Positions 16,827-29,005 of a DNA stretch of 64,000 nucleotides are shown here, one piece after another. Under the pieces are notes generated by a model. That model was not told where the DNA came from. It searched no databases and saw only the letters and a list, made by a program, of their open reading frames with translations. The position numbers and the translations under genes are program-made. The first letter of the stretch is position 1, and the number at the start of each line of letters is the position of its first letter. Source of the DNA: Amaranthus tricolor (Eukaryota > Streptophyta > Magnoliopsida > Caryophyllales > Amaranthaceae); contig NC_080052.1 of assembly GCF_026212465.1 (NCBI RefSeq), positions 30,654,326 through 30,718,325 on the forward strand. The letters are read 5' to 3'.

Positions 16827-19021
16827 GTGAGAATTTTGCAGATGATGAAGGCATTTCAAGATTCTGGCCTGTGAGTTAAAAATATCACATCACGGGCTAT
16901 GTTTCTTATTCAGTTTCAATAGGAACTATTATCCCAATTTCATTTAGAATCTTAACAAGTCTAGTACAGAAAACCAAATAGTAAGATACTAAAATAAGTT
17001 CAGATGAAGCTCTTGAATTGTGAAAGTTTGGTTTAGAGCTAACTACTACTAAAGGAAAAGTATGTTGGTCTTGCGAACGCACACTGCCAACAAAGGTATG
17101 TAGAAATCAAAAAATATGTTTTGATTAAACCCAAGTTTTCTTGTAGGTATGGAATCAACTTCAATTCCAGCAAAAAAATTCTTCAATTAATTAGTCTTTT
17201 TCTGGACCAGTTACCAGAAGACTTAATAACCATCAATATAAAATGCATTGTATTTCGATTATAAGATAGCATGTGTAGCAGGAAAGATACGCTCCCCAAA
17301 TGTCCATTTTTCACCCATGTATAAAAAGCATACTCCTAGTAATGATAAAGCTTTCCAAAGATGTTTTAGTTAACTACTGTCAGTGTTAAGCATCCAATCT
17401 TCCATCAATTTATGCTGCTAAGGAAGACTAAAATGACTGGATAGTCTTTATATTCAATAAATTACATTTAAATAATTATAGTACTAAACCAAGTATACAT
17501 AATCTTACATCATTACTCCTAAAACACACAAGGTCAAAACCAAGTAATCCCAAAAACACGAAAAAAAAAAAATAGTCAGGCACTCTTTGAGAAACTACTT
17601 AGGTTGAAATCGCACATACCTGAGGTTTGGTTTCACCTTAGAGCTACAAACACCCCTCTAGCAGATTATGAAAAGCAAGTTACATATGGAAACATCAGGC
17701 ATCCCTGATGTATTTCCTGCACATAATAAATACAATGTAAGTAATGTGGATCAAGAAGTCAAGCATACAGCAGGAGAACAGAATTCCGATACAACTAAAA
17801 TGAGTATAGTTAAGGCATTTGCACTATGTTCTCAAGTCACAATCACTCAATAAAACTACAGAAAGAAAATTGGCCGACAAAATTTTTAACTTTGAGATAC
17901 TACGGTAAAAAGTACAAGTGTACCACCAATAACCTCTAAACCCATTGTTACTAATGCTGGCGATGTATCACCAAAATATGATCTTAGTTTTATCTAGTGA
18001 TTCAACAAATGCGTTAGTTTTCCTCCAAAACTAACCGTCATTTGATCACCCAACCTTCAAGTAAAAATAATTGAAACATTACGAATGAATCATCAACTCA
18101 ATAGTAATGCATCACTTTCATGCTAAAGTAAGGAAGCAAGCTTTACCATAATTACTTATATGTTTCCTTTTCCTTCTCAATTGTCTAATAACCAACAACA
18201 TTCCATTACCCCAATTCAATTACAGTCTGCCCCTTAAACTAGATGTGGGGAAGTCCAATGTAAGCAACCTTACCATGTCATTTATAATAAAGAGGTCGTT
18301 CACAAAAAAACCATGGTAAAAAAATCATTCACAACTTCACATAAATAATAAATGAACATATTTAAAAAGTCATGTTTATATAGTTCAGTATAATTTGAAA
18401 GCAAGCTACAAAAATTTACCGAGAGCATAATTGTCTAATAACCAATACAATAATCTTTTAATTGCTTTTAAAGAAAGAAAAATTGAAATAAAAAATCCTA
18501 ACTTTGAAACTTCATATAAATAAATGAACATATTTTACGAGTCATTTTGATATACTCCTAACTTGAAAGGTTGAAAGAAAACAACTACAAAAATTTACCA
18601 AAAAAGGAACATAATTGTCTGATAACCAATACAATAATTTTGGTAATTGCATTCAAAGAAAGAAAATTTGAAATTAAAAATCCTAATTTATAGATGTTTC
18701 AATTTTAAAAATCAAACTATAAGATATTATTTAAAAATCTTAACTTTTGGAGGCTATCTTATACTAAAAATCACAAACTGTAATTTAAAATCTTAATTCA
18801 AAAAAAATTAAAAGAAAAACATATGTGGACCAATGAAATAGAGCCAAATATTTTCAACAATAGATTATGTATTTTAAAACAGGATATCAGTTTTAAGATA
18901 AAAAAAAATGCAAATTTGAAATTTTTACAATTCAAACAAGTTGAGAGTTTTAAAATCAATTGTTCCTTTAAAGAATACATTCCTTTAAAGAATACATTTT
19001 GTCTAACAATCAATATAATAG
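16827..19021. other. Intergenic spacer
   Basis: No supportable gene. Segments near 18420-18480 and 18590-18660 repeat each other (aattgtctaataaccaatac and its neighbour), giving a diverged direct repeat of about 170-bp offset. A 61-codon frame at 17668 has no recognisable domain. Confidence 0.45.
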
Positions 19022-19615
19022 TGTTGGGATTCATAGATGCTTAAAGCGGAATTTCAGGAAACACTTCCCTAACATCTATCTCAAGATCATAAACATAATC
19101 AGACATATGAATCATACAAAAGAAAAAGTCTATATTACCTTTGTAGCGTGAAATCCACAAGAATAAACGTGTTAAGATAATCTATAGAGCCTCAAACGTT
19201 GCTCCTCTATTCAGTCTACCAGAATCAATTGAATACCAACGTTTGCTAGAACGAAAGAGTATATGTTACTCTTGCTTTTACTGGTTTACAGAGAGTATGG
19301 TGAAGAAGAAGAGTCTCAAAGTTGCTGACTCTTTTTTTCACCTTTATTACTCATATTCTCTCCTTATATAATACTCATGACCTAGGTCAAAAGAATCAAA
19401 TTCTTTTGTTAACCTAATTGGATCACAAAACCCATACTCCTAATGGGCCTGAGTCATCTATCGTTCAATTGATTCTTTTGTAAGACCTTATAGGATTAAT
19501 TATATTAGTTGTGGTCCAATTATTATTGACCCACCAATTATATTTATTCTCTAGCAAGTAAATATAATTACTAATAATAATTAACTTTATTATCTTTATA
19601 AATATCCTATATATT
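19022..19615. mobile_element. LTR-like fragment
   Basis: Starts with tgttgggattcatagatgc, a TGTTGG opening typical of plant LTRs, and carries a TATA-like ccttatataatactc near 19365. No internal retroelement genes and no second LTR are visible, so a solo or truncated LTR is the best guess. It seems to continue beyond 20575, which would mean the hAT-like element inserted into it. Low confidence. Confidence 0.3.
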
Positions 19616-20575
19616 TATTAGACCTGGGAAAACGGTCGGTCGGTCGGGTTTTGGGTCGGATCAATTTCGGTCGGGTCATTTTCGGGTCGGGTCAGTTTCG
19701 GATCAGGTCAGTTTCAGGTCGGATCACTCTGGGTTTCGGGTAGGTTCGGATTGACCCAACGGGTTACCATAAAACATTAGAATATCCAATCGACTAATTC
19801 AACATAAAAAAAAATCATTAAAATGTCTAAAAAAAATCATTAGAGAAATTACATGTACGATTTTCAAAAAATAGTTGGTATGTCAGGTTCATTTAAGTGC
19901 AAGAAAAATAGGGGAATTAATACTTATTTTGAAAGACTTGTAAGATACGCGCTTTATAAAAGTTATTTTGTTTATTATAATTGTAACGTTAGATAAAAAT
20001 GACATTAAAATTATCTTCACAATTTTCATGTTGGAAAGATATACAACTAACTAAGTACTTATTTCGTCTTATAAGATACGCGTTTTATAATTTAGGGTAG
20101 CGACATTCGTTTTTTGAAAAGCTCATTCAAACGTGCGAAACGTTCGTATAAATTATATTGATTTGCTTATTGAAATGTAGAAGAATTAAAAACTCATTTG
20201 ACTGATTTAACAAGATACATGTATTCAATTAAGATGATTATAACGTCTTGTTTTTAAAGAAAAATAATTACGATGGCTAAAAAGACGTTAAATACGTGTT
20301 TTTTGAGATCTATTGATGAGTTTTAGGGTTCAAGTGATATAGTCAATATGTTGAGATACTTTGAAAACTAAAATTTTATTTGAAATGAATTCTAACATTG
20401 AAATTACTCTAAAAATTGATATTAAATCTGTCAAAACGGGTCGGTTTCCGGTCGGGTCATTTTCGGTCGGGTAATTATCGGGTCGGTCATGTTTCGGATT
20501 AAGTCGGGTTCGGATTTTGTCGGATCGGGTCCCGGGTTCATTTTCGGGTCGGATCAAATTTTCCCAGGTCTAATA
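19616..20575. mobile_element. Non-autonomous TIR transposon with GGTCGG subterminal repeats (hAT-like)
   Basis: Bounded by 17-bp perfect terminal inverted repeats (tattagacctgggaaaa at 19616-19632; ttttcccaggtctaata at 20559-20575). Inside each end are dense GGTCGG, TCGGGTC and TTTCGG motifs (19633-19760 and 20434-20555), in the same orientation at both ends. The 700-bp middle is AT-rich with no transposase. The AT-rich flanks make the target duplication ambiguous. Assignment to hAT rests on the terminal style only. Confidence 0.6.
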
Positions 20576-20839
20576 TTTATATATTTAGTAATTGTCGGAA
20601 ATGTCTAAGTACGTATCCCTTCAAATAGAAAATTAGCTAACTAACTGAACAATTAACAATCAAATAAAATTCCAAAACCTAACACAATCGACTAATTTTA
20701 ATTGATCATAACAAATAAAAATACAATAACCGAACAATCCACAACTAATCAATTAAAATAAAAATGCTTACGGCATTTTCTATAACAACTTATTCCCGTA
20801 ATTGAGTCAACTTATTCCAGTCAGCTTTTTAATCTAATT

Positions 20840-21045
20840 ATTTTCAGAAATTAAACAATGTCGCTGAATTTACTAAAACAGAAAACTCACAGAATGTCAT
20901 TCCGGCAACGGAGAAAGATGAGTCGGCAATTTCGCCGGCTGCGACAATGTATGAAGCGGTGGCTACATGTTTGCGCAGGTAGAAAATATTTTGAAAAGAT
21001 GAAGGAAGAGAGCAGAGAGACTGGGGTTGGGGCAAAAATATAAAA
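20840..21045 (-). other. Possible orphan 5' exon fragment
   Basis: A less AT-rich patch with open frames on both strands. Read on the minus strand it resembles a 5' leader plus the start of a coding exon ending near a donor-like tgtgagtt. No downstream exons follow on that strand, where the LTR-like and hAT-like elements now lie. Neither frame contains a domain I recognise. Confidence 0.25.
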
Positions 21046-21329
21046 ATGAGATTTGATAAATCTTACTCCCTATACTCCCTCCTATAGTCCTATTCAAATT
21101 CGTTTTTTTTTTTTTTTTTTTGAGATTTATTCTAATTCGTTTTTATTTCTCCACCATTCATCAATTCTTATTTTATTTTATTCTTTAATTTTAAAGCTAA
21201 AATATAATTAAAATATTTTTTTAATCTCAAAATTAATTTTTATCAAAAAAATTTTAATAAAGACTTAATTTTCATTCCAAATTTAGCAAATGGTAAGATT
21301 ATTTCTATTAAGCTGATATAATGTATATT

Positions 21330-21475
21330 TACTGTCTCAAAGTGATCACATATAACTTTAAAGTGATCACATATAACCTTAAAGCGACCATTTGATGTTT
21401 AAAATGATCAATTTAAGTGTATAGTGATCACTTTTTATAGTCTATAGTAATCACTTAAAATATTAAAGTAACAAA
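21330..21475. repeat. Degenerate AGTGATCACTT repeats, array 1
   Basis: Several spaced copies of the palindromic word agtgatcact or its variants, separated by ta-rich linkers (tataactttaaagtgatcac, repeated). A similar array occurs at 33330-33610. It probably belongs to an AT-rich MITE family; the nearby gagatagactcacacaaga motif could be an element end. Confidence 0.5.
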
Positions 21476-22396
21476 TTAGAAAAATGAGCTAATTATATGA
21501 CTCGTCTAAGGATGAGATAGACTCACACAAGACTTGTTGAACTTGAAAACCTAACTAGTAATCTAATACTTTCTCGTTCACTAAAATATTGCAACTTTTA
21601 GTCTGTTTCTTTTACTTTGTTATATTTTAATTTTAAGCAAGGCTTTCATAAATATATGAATTCTTATTTATATATTTTCTCTCACTTTCTCGTAAATATT
21701 GTTGTAGAAGTCACAATTCCTAACAATTTTATGTTATATTCGCTCCTATTATAATCAAATATCTTATTTATTTTTTTTGACACTATTTACCAATCACTAG
21801 AGGTGTTCATTCAAGTCATCAGGTTGATTTCGGTTATGTGTTTTGGATCAGTTTAAAATCTGATTTGTGTCTACATAAATTTTTATATAAGTAAATTTAT
21901 TTTTCAAGTCAGGCAAAATCGAATTCGATTATAAGATTGGACAACATCAATTTGTCACATACATTTTAAACACGTACCATTATCAATCAATCTTAGTTTG
22001 TATTTTAAATTCAATCTATAAGTTAATTAAAACAAAATATAAAAATCCAATATAGAAGATTAGAATTACATCTACTATTTGGGGCTAATTTGATTCTCCA
22101 CTTTGAAAAAGTACATACTAAGGAAATTACTATATAAGCCTTGGAAACTCCGTGTATCTTGGATTTGTTTAAGGTCAGTAGTCAGTACCGTCCTACAAGA
22201 TAGGGACAAATCTATCTACCTAACTTGGCAATGTGAATCAGAAAACTGTACCAACAGATCACCAAATAACCCTGTAAAATCTGTTTTTTTAAAGCTTAGT
22301 CAACTCTTGCCACCTCATCATAAAGGTCAAACAATAAACTCACCTAAACTAAAAGGCGGCTATGTGTATCTTTTACCACGACACCAATAATGACTC

Positions 22397-22463
22397 TTCA
22401 ACCTTGAAAATTAAAATATACACTTTTCAACCTTGAAAATTAAAATATACACTTTTCAACCAT
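22397..22463. repeat. 29-bp tandem repeat, 2.3 copies
   Basis: Unit beginning ttcaaccttgaaaattaaa occurs twice in perfect tandem with a third partial start. Non-coding, about 560 bp upstream of gene C. Confidence 0.85.
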
Positions 22464-23026
22464 GTTTTTCATTGGATTTAAACTACATGATTTTGGTTTA
22501 TTCTATATATGGTCTTTGTTTTTTATTCAAATTCTAGGTACATGCTTGCTTGATTAGTATTTTAATTATAATTTTCGAGAAGTCAAAAATTAATCGTTTT
22601 TATAGATGATAAAGATCGAGTATAAACCATTAAGTTAACCCTAGTTTTTCCTTTTTGAGATGTTTTTTTTTCGGAGTAACGGGCAAGGGGGAGGGAGAGC
22701 GGGAATTGATCTCGTTGTAGTTGATGAAATTGAACCCTTATCACAAGGGTAAAATGGGAAATCATCAACTATTAAAGGCAATTTATGATTATCATATTTA
22801 ATTAGCTTTGTTTATTGTTTAATTGGGTTGTTTAGTTCTAAAAATATTTAAGAAAATCATCAATTTGCATCATTATATTCCTGAAATTTGAAGAAGAAAA
22901 CAAAATAATGGTATTTGTGAACACATGATTCATCAGAACTTTCACATTTTAAGAAGGAATTTTATCAAAAGATTGTCAGAGATTTTATTATATGTTCGAG
23001 AAAGATTTAAAATTTCAGGCTATCCA

Positions 23027-26000
23027 ATGAAGATGGGAAGTTTTTGCCATTGTAAAATTATACCCATTTCATGTTTTCTTGTAAAGATTCTTTCTTTGGT
23101 GTTATATTTTACATTGGGTTGTGGTGCATTCAATACAATTACTCAAGGGCAAGTACTTAGAGATGGAAAAACCCTTACTTCTCAAGATGGGTCTTTTAAA
23201 TTTGGCTTTTTTAGTCCTACAAATTATTCTTTGAGGTATGTAGGAATCTGGTATTCTAATATTTCAGATGATTATGCAGTTTGGGTTGCTAACAGAAATG
23301 CCCCAATCAAGAACAGAAATGGGTTTATATTACTTGCAAATACTGGGAATTTGTTGGTTTTTGATGGGAAAAAAAATCTTGTTTGGAATTCTAATACTAC
23401 TAAAACATCAAATAATTACACTTTAATTTTATATAATAGTGGAAATTTGGTGATTAGGGGGATTAATAACTCACCTGTCCCTACTTTCACTTGTTGGGAA
23501 AGTTTTAGTCATCCTACTGATACATATTTACCAGGAATGAGAGTAGCAATTAATCCTAATCTTGGGGAAAATCGCAACATTTTTACTTCATGGAAGAGTA
23601 TAAATGATCCTTCAATAGGGAATTTCTCAATGGGAGTTGATCCTAGAACTGCACCACAGATTGTAGTCTGGAAAGGATCGACTCGTCGTTGGAGAAGTGG
23701 GTATTGGAATGGCTTATCTTTTACTGGTGTACCAACCATGGCTGCTTTTTATAACTATGGGTTTAAGCTTTCAAACCCTGATTCAACAGGAATTATGTAC
23801 CTAACTTATTCTCCTTTGGATAAGTATAACAAATTCAAGTTTAGGATAACATGGGATGGATATGAAAGATCAATGATTTGGCCTAATAATAGTGACAAAC
23901 AATGGAGTATGGTGCAAGAAGAGCCTTCTAGTAACTGTGATGTATACAATGTGTGTGGGCCTAATGGGTATTGTAACAACGCGACAGTTAATCGGATGTG
24001 TGGATGTTTCAAAGGGTTTGTACCTAAGTACCCAGATCAATGGAGAGTTCGTATTTGGTCTGGTGGGTGCGTTAGGGATACTGCGTTGCAGTGTCAAAAG
24101 AATGACAGTAGTTTGATTGTTAAAGATGTTTTTTTAGAGCTAAATAATATGAAGTTACCTGATTTTGCTAATCTTAAGGAATTACAAGAAAAGGGATGTC
24201 AAGAGTTGTGCTTGCAGAATTGCTCATGTATGGCATATGCTTATGTTAGTGGAATTGGTTGCTTGACATGGGATGGTGATTTGTCTGATGTTCAGCAATT
24301 TACAGGAGGTGGCAACAAATTATTCGTTCGCGTTCCATCATCTGTCTTAGGTAAGTTCAATCTCTAATGGAAGAACTGGTGGTATGTAGGTGTATTGAGT
24401 CTTTCTATGAGCATATATGTTGAATCAATGGTGTACTATCCTGTTGCAGATATGTGTATATCCATGTCTCTTATTAGTTATCACTTGAATGTTTTTCTTA
24501 TTGCTTAATGGAGTATCAACTTAGAAAGAGTCTAGACACTCGAGTTTAGCTATCTATGCCTTCGACTTTAGATATTATGATCCAGTCTTATGGATGTTTG
24601 TCGGTATTATATGATGGGAATGGTATTAGAAATTTATGTAATAGGTAGAAATCTTCTATCAAGTTTCACGGTCATGCAGCCAAGTTGTTATATTCAATCA
24701 TGTCATTTTCTTCAGAAAACTCATTTCCTCATCATATAAAAAAATGGTATTAGGTAGTAATGAAAAATTGTGAAGAAACCTACCGTGTGTTGTAATTTTG
24801 GATCAATAAACAACAAATCTTTTCTTTTCATTAACAAAGCCAAGGTTTTGATCTCAAATAATTAGAGTTGGCTACTGTGTGTTGTAATTTTGGATGCGAC
24901 TAATTAAGTTTTACCGATCTAGTTGTCATAAACCTATTGCTCACCGTCTTTTATCCGGACTTGGAGCCGGCAATGAGCAATGTGCACACACAAGCAGTGT
25001 CGACGTACATTTTCTCTTGAATTCATGGGTAAGTTAGCTTAGACTACATATCCTACTTCTCTTCTATATACAGGTAACCAAACCAAATTATCTGGGCTCA
25101 AGATAGCAGTTATTGCAGCATGCGCAGTGATATTTATCTGCTTTGTACTTTTGTGTTTGTGCAGATTTAGAGACAAACTAAAAGGTACAATGAATTGGTT
25201 CCACCAACTTACTTAGATTTTTCAAGTTATTAGCCTTCCATCTAATCAAATGTTCATTCTGTGCTTGCAGGTTGCCTGCCCAAGAGAGGAAATGATGCAC
25301 TATTAGATAAACTAAGGAAAAACCATGGACCTTCAACAGGTGTATCAGGATCTCAGGAAATGATTGGAGAAGAAGGTTTAGAAAACACAAAAGATCTTCC
25401 ATGGTTCAGTTATAACCTTGTTGCATCTGCTACCAATTTCTTCTCGTCAGAGAACAAGCTTGGACAAGGCGGGTTTGGTCCCGTCTACAAGGTACTTTCT
25501 TATGTGAAATTAAGCCAAAAGTGCAAATTTACATGAAGCTTGCCTAAATTGAAAGTTCTTTTGTGCATTTTTTTGCATATTGAGGGGGATTTTCCGGTTA
25601 TTGGGATCTTTCATATGTCGGGTTCTAGTAGATGGGATTTCAGAAGATTAGAGTCGGCTATATGAAGTATGAACCAATAGTTGGGTTTCAGCAATTGTCC
25701 AAGTAAATTTTATACTGACAAAAATATTTTTGACGACAGGGGATTCTATCAAGTGGACAAGAAATCGCAGTCAAGAAACTCTCGAGAAAGTCAGGACAAG
25801 GAATGGAGGAGTTTAAGAACGAGATTATGCTTATCGCCAACTTACAACACAGAAATCTTGTTCGGATACTAGGTTGTTGTGTACACGGAGAAGAGAAAAT
25901 GTTGCTCTACGAGTACATGCCTAATAAGAGCTTGGATGGATTTATTTTCGGTATGTTGTTCTATCTACTTACTGGCTTAGGAAGTACATTAATCATAATC

Positions 26001-27173
26001 TTATATGTTTTAATTTGTTTTGTTCTTCCTTGTTTTCGCCAACAATTAGACCCGATCAAGAAGCAAGAACTTGATTGGAAAATGCGTTTCACAATCATCG
26101 AAGGGATCGCAAGAGGACTCCTTTATCTTCATAGGGATGCAAGATGTACGATAATCCACAGAGATTTAAAGGCTAGCAACATTTTGCTCGATAAGGAGAT
26201 GAATCCAAAAATTTCAGATTTCGGTATGGCTAGAATATTTGGTGGAGATCAAGACCAAGCCAATACAAACCGAGTAGTTGGAACGTATGGCTATATGTCT
26301 CCAGAGTACGCCATGGAAGGTTTCTTCTCTGAGAGGTCAGATGTGTACAGTTTTGGGGTATTGCTGCTAGAAGTTATAACAGGTCATAGGAGCACAAGAT
26401 TCCGGTATTCTGAACACTCAAACCTTATTGAATATGTAAGTTCTTTTTCCACATTACATTTTTGACTCGTTTGATTGTCAATAATAAATGGTGGAAATGG
26501 TAATGAAAATTTAGTGCAATTTTGATGTGAATATCTCTTATCAAGTTTATGGTCATGCTTGTTATACTTCAATCATCTTATTTTATTTACGAAATTCATT
26601 CCAATGCATTATCATTTAGAGTTGTGATATTCAGTGGTAATGAAAAATTATGAACAAAAAAGCTTTTTAATTATAAACTTTTCATTATCATGGGAATGAG
26701 ATTGTACATTTTATGAAAATTTACACTACAAATCATTCTGATTATGCCAACTTAATACCAATAACCAAAGGATTGTTTATGTAACTGTTCGGTTATGTAA
26801 TACTATAATGCCTACTAGATTATAACCAATCTTTTTAATTGTGATGCAGGCGTGGAGATTATGGAGCGAAAAGAAAACAATGGAGCTCGTAGATCCCACA
26901 ACCCTAAGTTCAGGTCCGAATAATAATGAAATAATTAGATGTGTACATATAGCACTGTTATGTGTACAGGATTCTGCTGTATATAGGCCTACAATGTCAC
27001 AAGTTGTTCTATGGTTAGAAACCGACGGTCTTGTACTTTCCGATCCTAGGGAACCTACTTTAGCGTATTCTTCAGCTCGTCGTTTTGTTGATATAGATTG
27101 CCATAAAGGTGATCATCAACAAGAAGCTGAATCCTCTAATCATGTAACAATTACCATGTTGGTTGGACGATAG
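23027..27173 (+). CDS. G-type lectin S-receptor-like Ser/Thr protein kinase (gene C)
   Basis: Third receptor kinase of the array, 858 aa from six exons: 23027-24350, 25074-25184, 25271-25491, 25740-25950, 26050-26435, 26850-27173. Start at 23027 (or 23033) gives a long hydrophobic leader ending GCGAFN before the B-lectin ([14 protein letters not shown]). The S-domain has [31 protein letters not shown] and PAN ([14 protein letters not shown]). Exon 2 encodes the helix [20 protein letters not shown]. The kinase is complete ([38 protein letters not shown]). Unlike its four relatives, exons five and six are fused: [13 protein letters not shown] is read with no intron. The 99-bp intron at 25951-26049 contains no stop in frame. 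Two MITE copies lie in its introns. Confidence 0.92.
24594..24780. mobile_element. MITE family 'GTTTGGTTA' copy 2, truncated
   Basis: In intron 1 of gene C. It shares with the other copies the motifs atgtttgtcggtatta, ggtcatgcagcc..tcaatcat and gtaatgaaaaattgtgaag, but the right terminal repeat is missing. Confidence 0.5.
26466..26771. mobile_element. MITE family 'GTTTGGTTA' copy 3
   Basis: Almost fills the last intron of gene C. The ends read ctcgtttgattgtcaata at the left and taccaataaccaaagga at the right, imperfectly inverted. The interior holds ggtcatgcttgttatac, also found in the copy at 54369-54642. The insertion leaves the splice sites at 26436 and 26849 intact. Confidence 0.6.
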
Positions 27174-28141
27174 GGATAGATTTGTACTATAACTAAGACC
27201 CTCTTTTAGCCCTATTTTTGCCTTAGGTATAAGGAGTTTTGTGTACATACTTCACACATTAAATGATTTTTTATTGTTGACTTAACAACAAGTTTTTGAT
27301 TTCAAATTATAATTAATTAGTATAGAAACTCGTGCAATGAACAAACTTATTAGCATGGATGTACAAATATGAAGTCATCAGTGTTTTGTTATTAAGAGTC
27401 AATTTGAAATAATTTTTTTATTTTATAAGAGTGAGATTGCATAAATTTGAATTCCGATTCTTCTTGGACGCATAAGAACTTACAAAGACAAAGAGATCAT
27501 ATTCATGAATGAGTCATACAAGTTTTCTACAAGCAACAATTTGCATGGGCCTTATAATTGCAACACACCTGCCCTTCTGTTTAGAGGTCTAATTGCTCTA
27601 TCTAATTGGAAGGTCCAAATGATCTATTTGTAATACTTAAGGATGAGCAAAGATTCAAGATTTATCTAGACTTAGTTGAATTTGATCTCAATCCAAGGAT
27701 CCTAATCCTAATATACTAATGTCCTATAAATGCAAATCTGAATCCTAATCTAGGGGTGAAAATAATGTTTGGATACCAACTATCATATAGTTGAATTCAA
27801 TTAAAATTCTATGAGATCATACATTAGTATTTTATGTAATAATAACGTTATACAAATTTTTATATGAGACAGTCTTATTGAGAAACTCACTTCATACATA
27901 AGTTAAATAGTCCATCCAATATATACTATGAGAATATAGACTTCTTGTTTGAGTTTGCCTCATCAAAAAATAATCTTTCACAAGAGTAGCTTATAATATT
28001 ATAACTTGAACGAGTATATTTATATTATTCCGTGCTTTGGATAGTGTTGCGAATAGGCCTGGCATGCGAGCGTTGGAAAATTTGAAATGATGAAGTGAAT
28101 ATATCAACAAAATGAACCAATTAGTACAACTTTCAACTTTA
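27174..28141. other. Spacer between gene C and the MULE
   Basis: Contains the 3' flank of gene C and AT-rich DNA. A gagacagtctta/gagaaactca pair near 27868 resembles the small GAGAC-type MITEs seen elsewhere. No gene is supportable. Confidence 0.45.
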
Positions 28142-28256
28142 TTCCAAAAGTAAGCGTGAAAATCTCAAACCTGTGGTTTGGAGCTGTTTGCAGTTAGTAA
28201 CTGCGAACAGGTAAAAAAAGACAAAATAGTTGTTCGCAGTTACTAACTGCGAACAA
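28142..28256. repeat. Left terminal inverted repeat of the MULE
   Basis: Pairs with 32937-33051. It contains palindromic motifs at 28186-28208 and 28232-28254; a third copy lies just inside at 28278-28300. These are likely transposase binding sites (inference). Confidence 0.85.
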
Positions 28257-28501
28257 CACTTTGACTTTTTTGACCTGCTCGCAGTTAGTAACTGCGAACA
28301 GCATGCTTCACAAATACGCAGATCAGCTTCCTTCCTTCCCATTTTCCCCAATTCTCAAAACCTACCTTATTACTCAACATTCTCCTTCTAAAATCATAGA
28401 TTCAATCCATCAATTCTTGCATTCCTCTTTCAATTTGGCACTTCAAAATTAGTATGGGATACTCTAGCTTGCACAAAGGTAAACTTGTTTGCGTTTTTTT
28501 A

Positions 28502-28504
<3 letters not shown>

Positions 28505-28596
<92 letters not shown>
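28505..28596. repeat. (TA)n microsatellite within the MULE
   Basis: Pure TA dinucleotide run of about 92 bases. Confidence 0.95.
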
Positions 28597-28599
<3 letters not shown>

Positions 28600-29005
28600 T
28601 TTTAGGGTTTTAATGAAATTTGGTTATTTTCTCAAATGTAGGTTACTAGTTCTTAAATCAAGACTCTTCTTAATCATCCACAACTATTCAAGGTAATTTT
28701 TAATTGTTTTCATAGCTTTATGTTGTTTTTTGAAGTATTGTTGTTGATGAGCATATTGAATTAGTTGATTTCACCTTTCATTATATATTATTAGAAATGT
28801 TGATGTTGGTATTAGAAATATCATTTATGAACTTATTAATTGATTTATTATTTGAATTTTATGTGCATTATATATGTATGAACTTAGTTACATTATGGAC
28901 TTTATTAATTTGTAGATCAAAAAAATATTATAATCAAATGAATATAATGTACTTGTAGCCATGAAGTTGATGATGATGTTGATTTTGTTTGTATTAATGT
29001 AGAAA

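Noticed and set aside
28186..28300. CRISPR-like spaced repeats
   Set aside because: Only three units, in a plant genome, inside a transposon end and matched by inverted copies at the other end.
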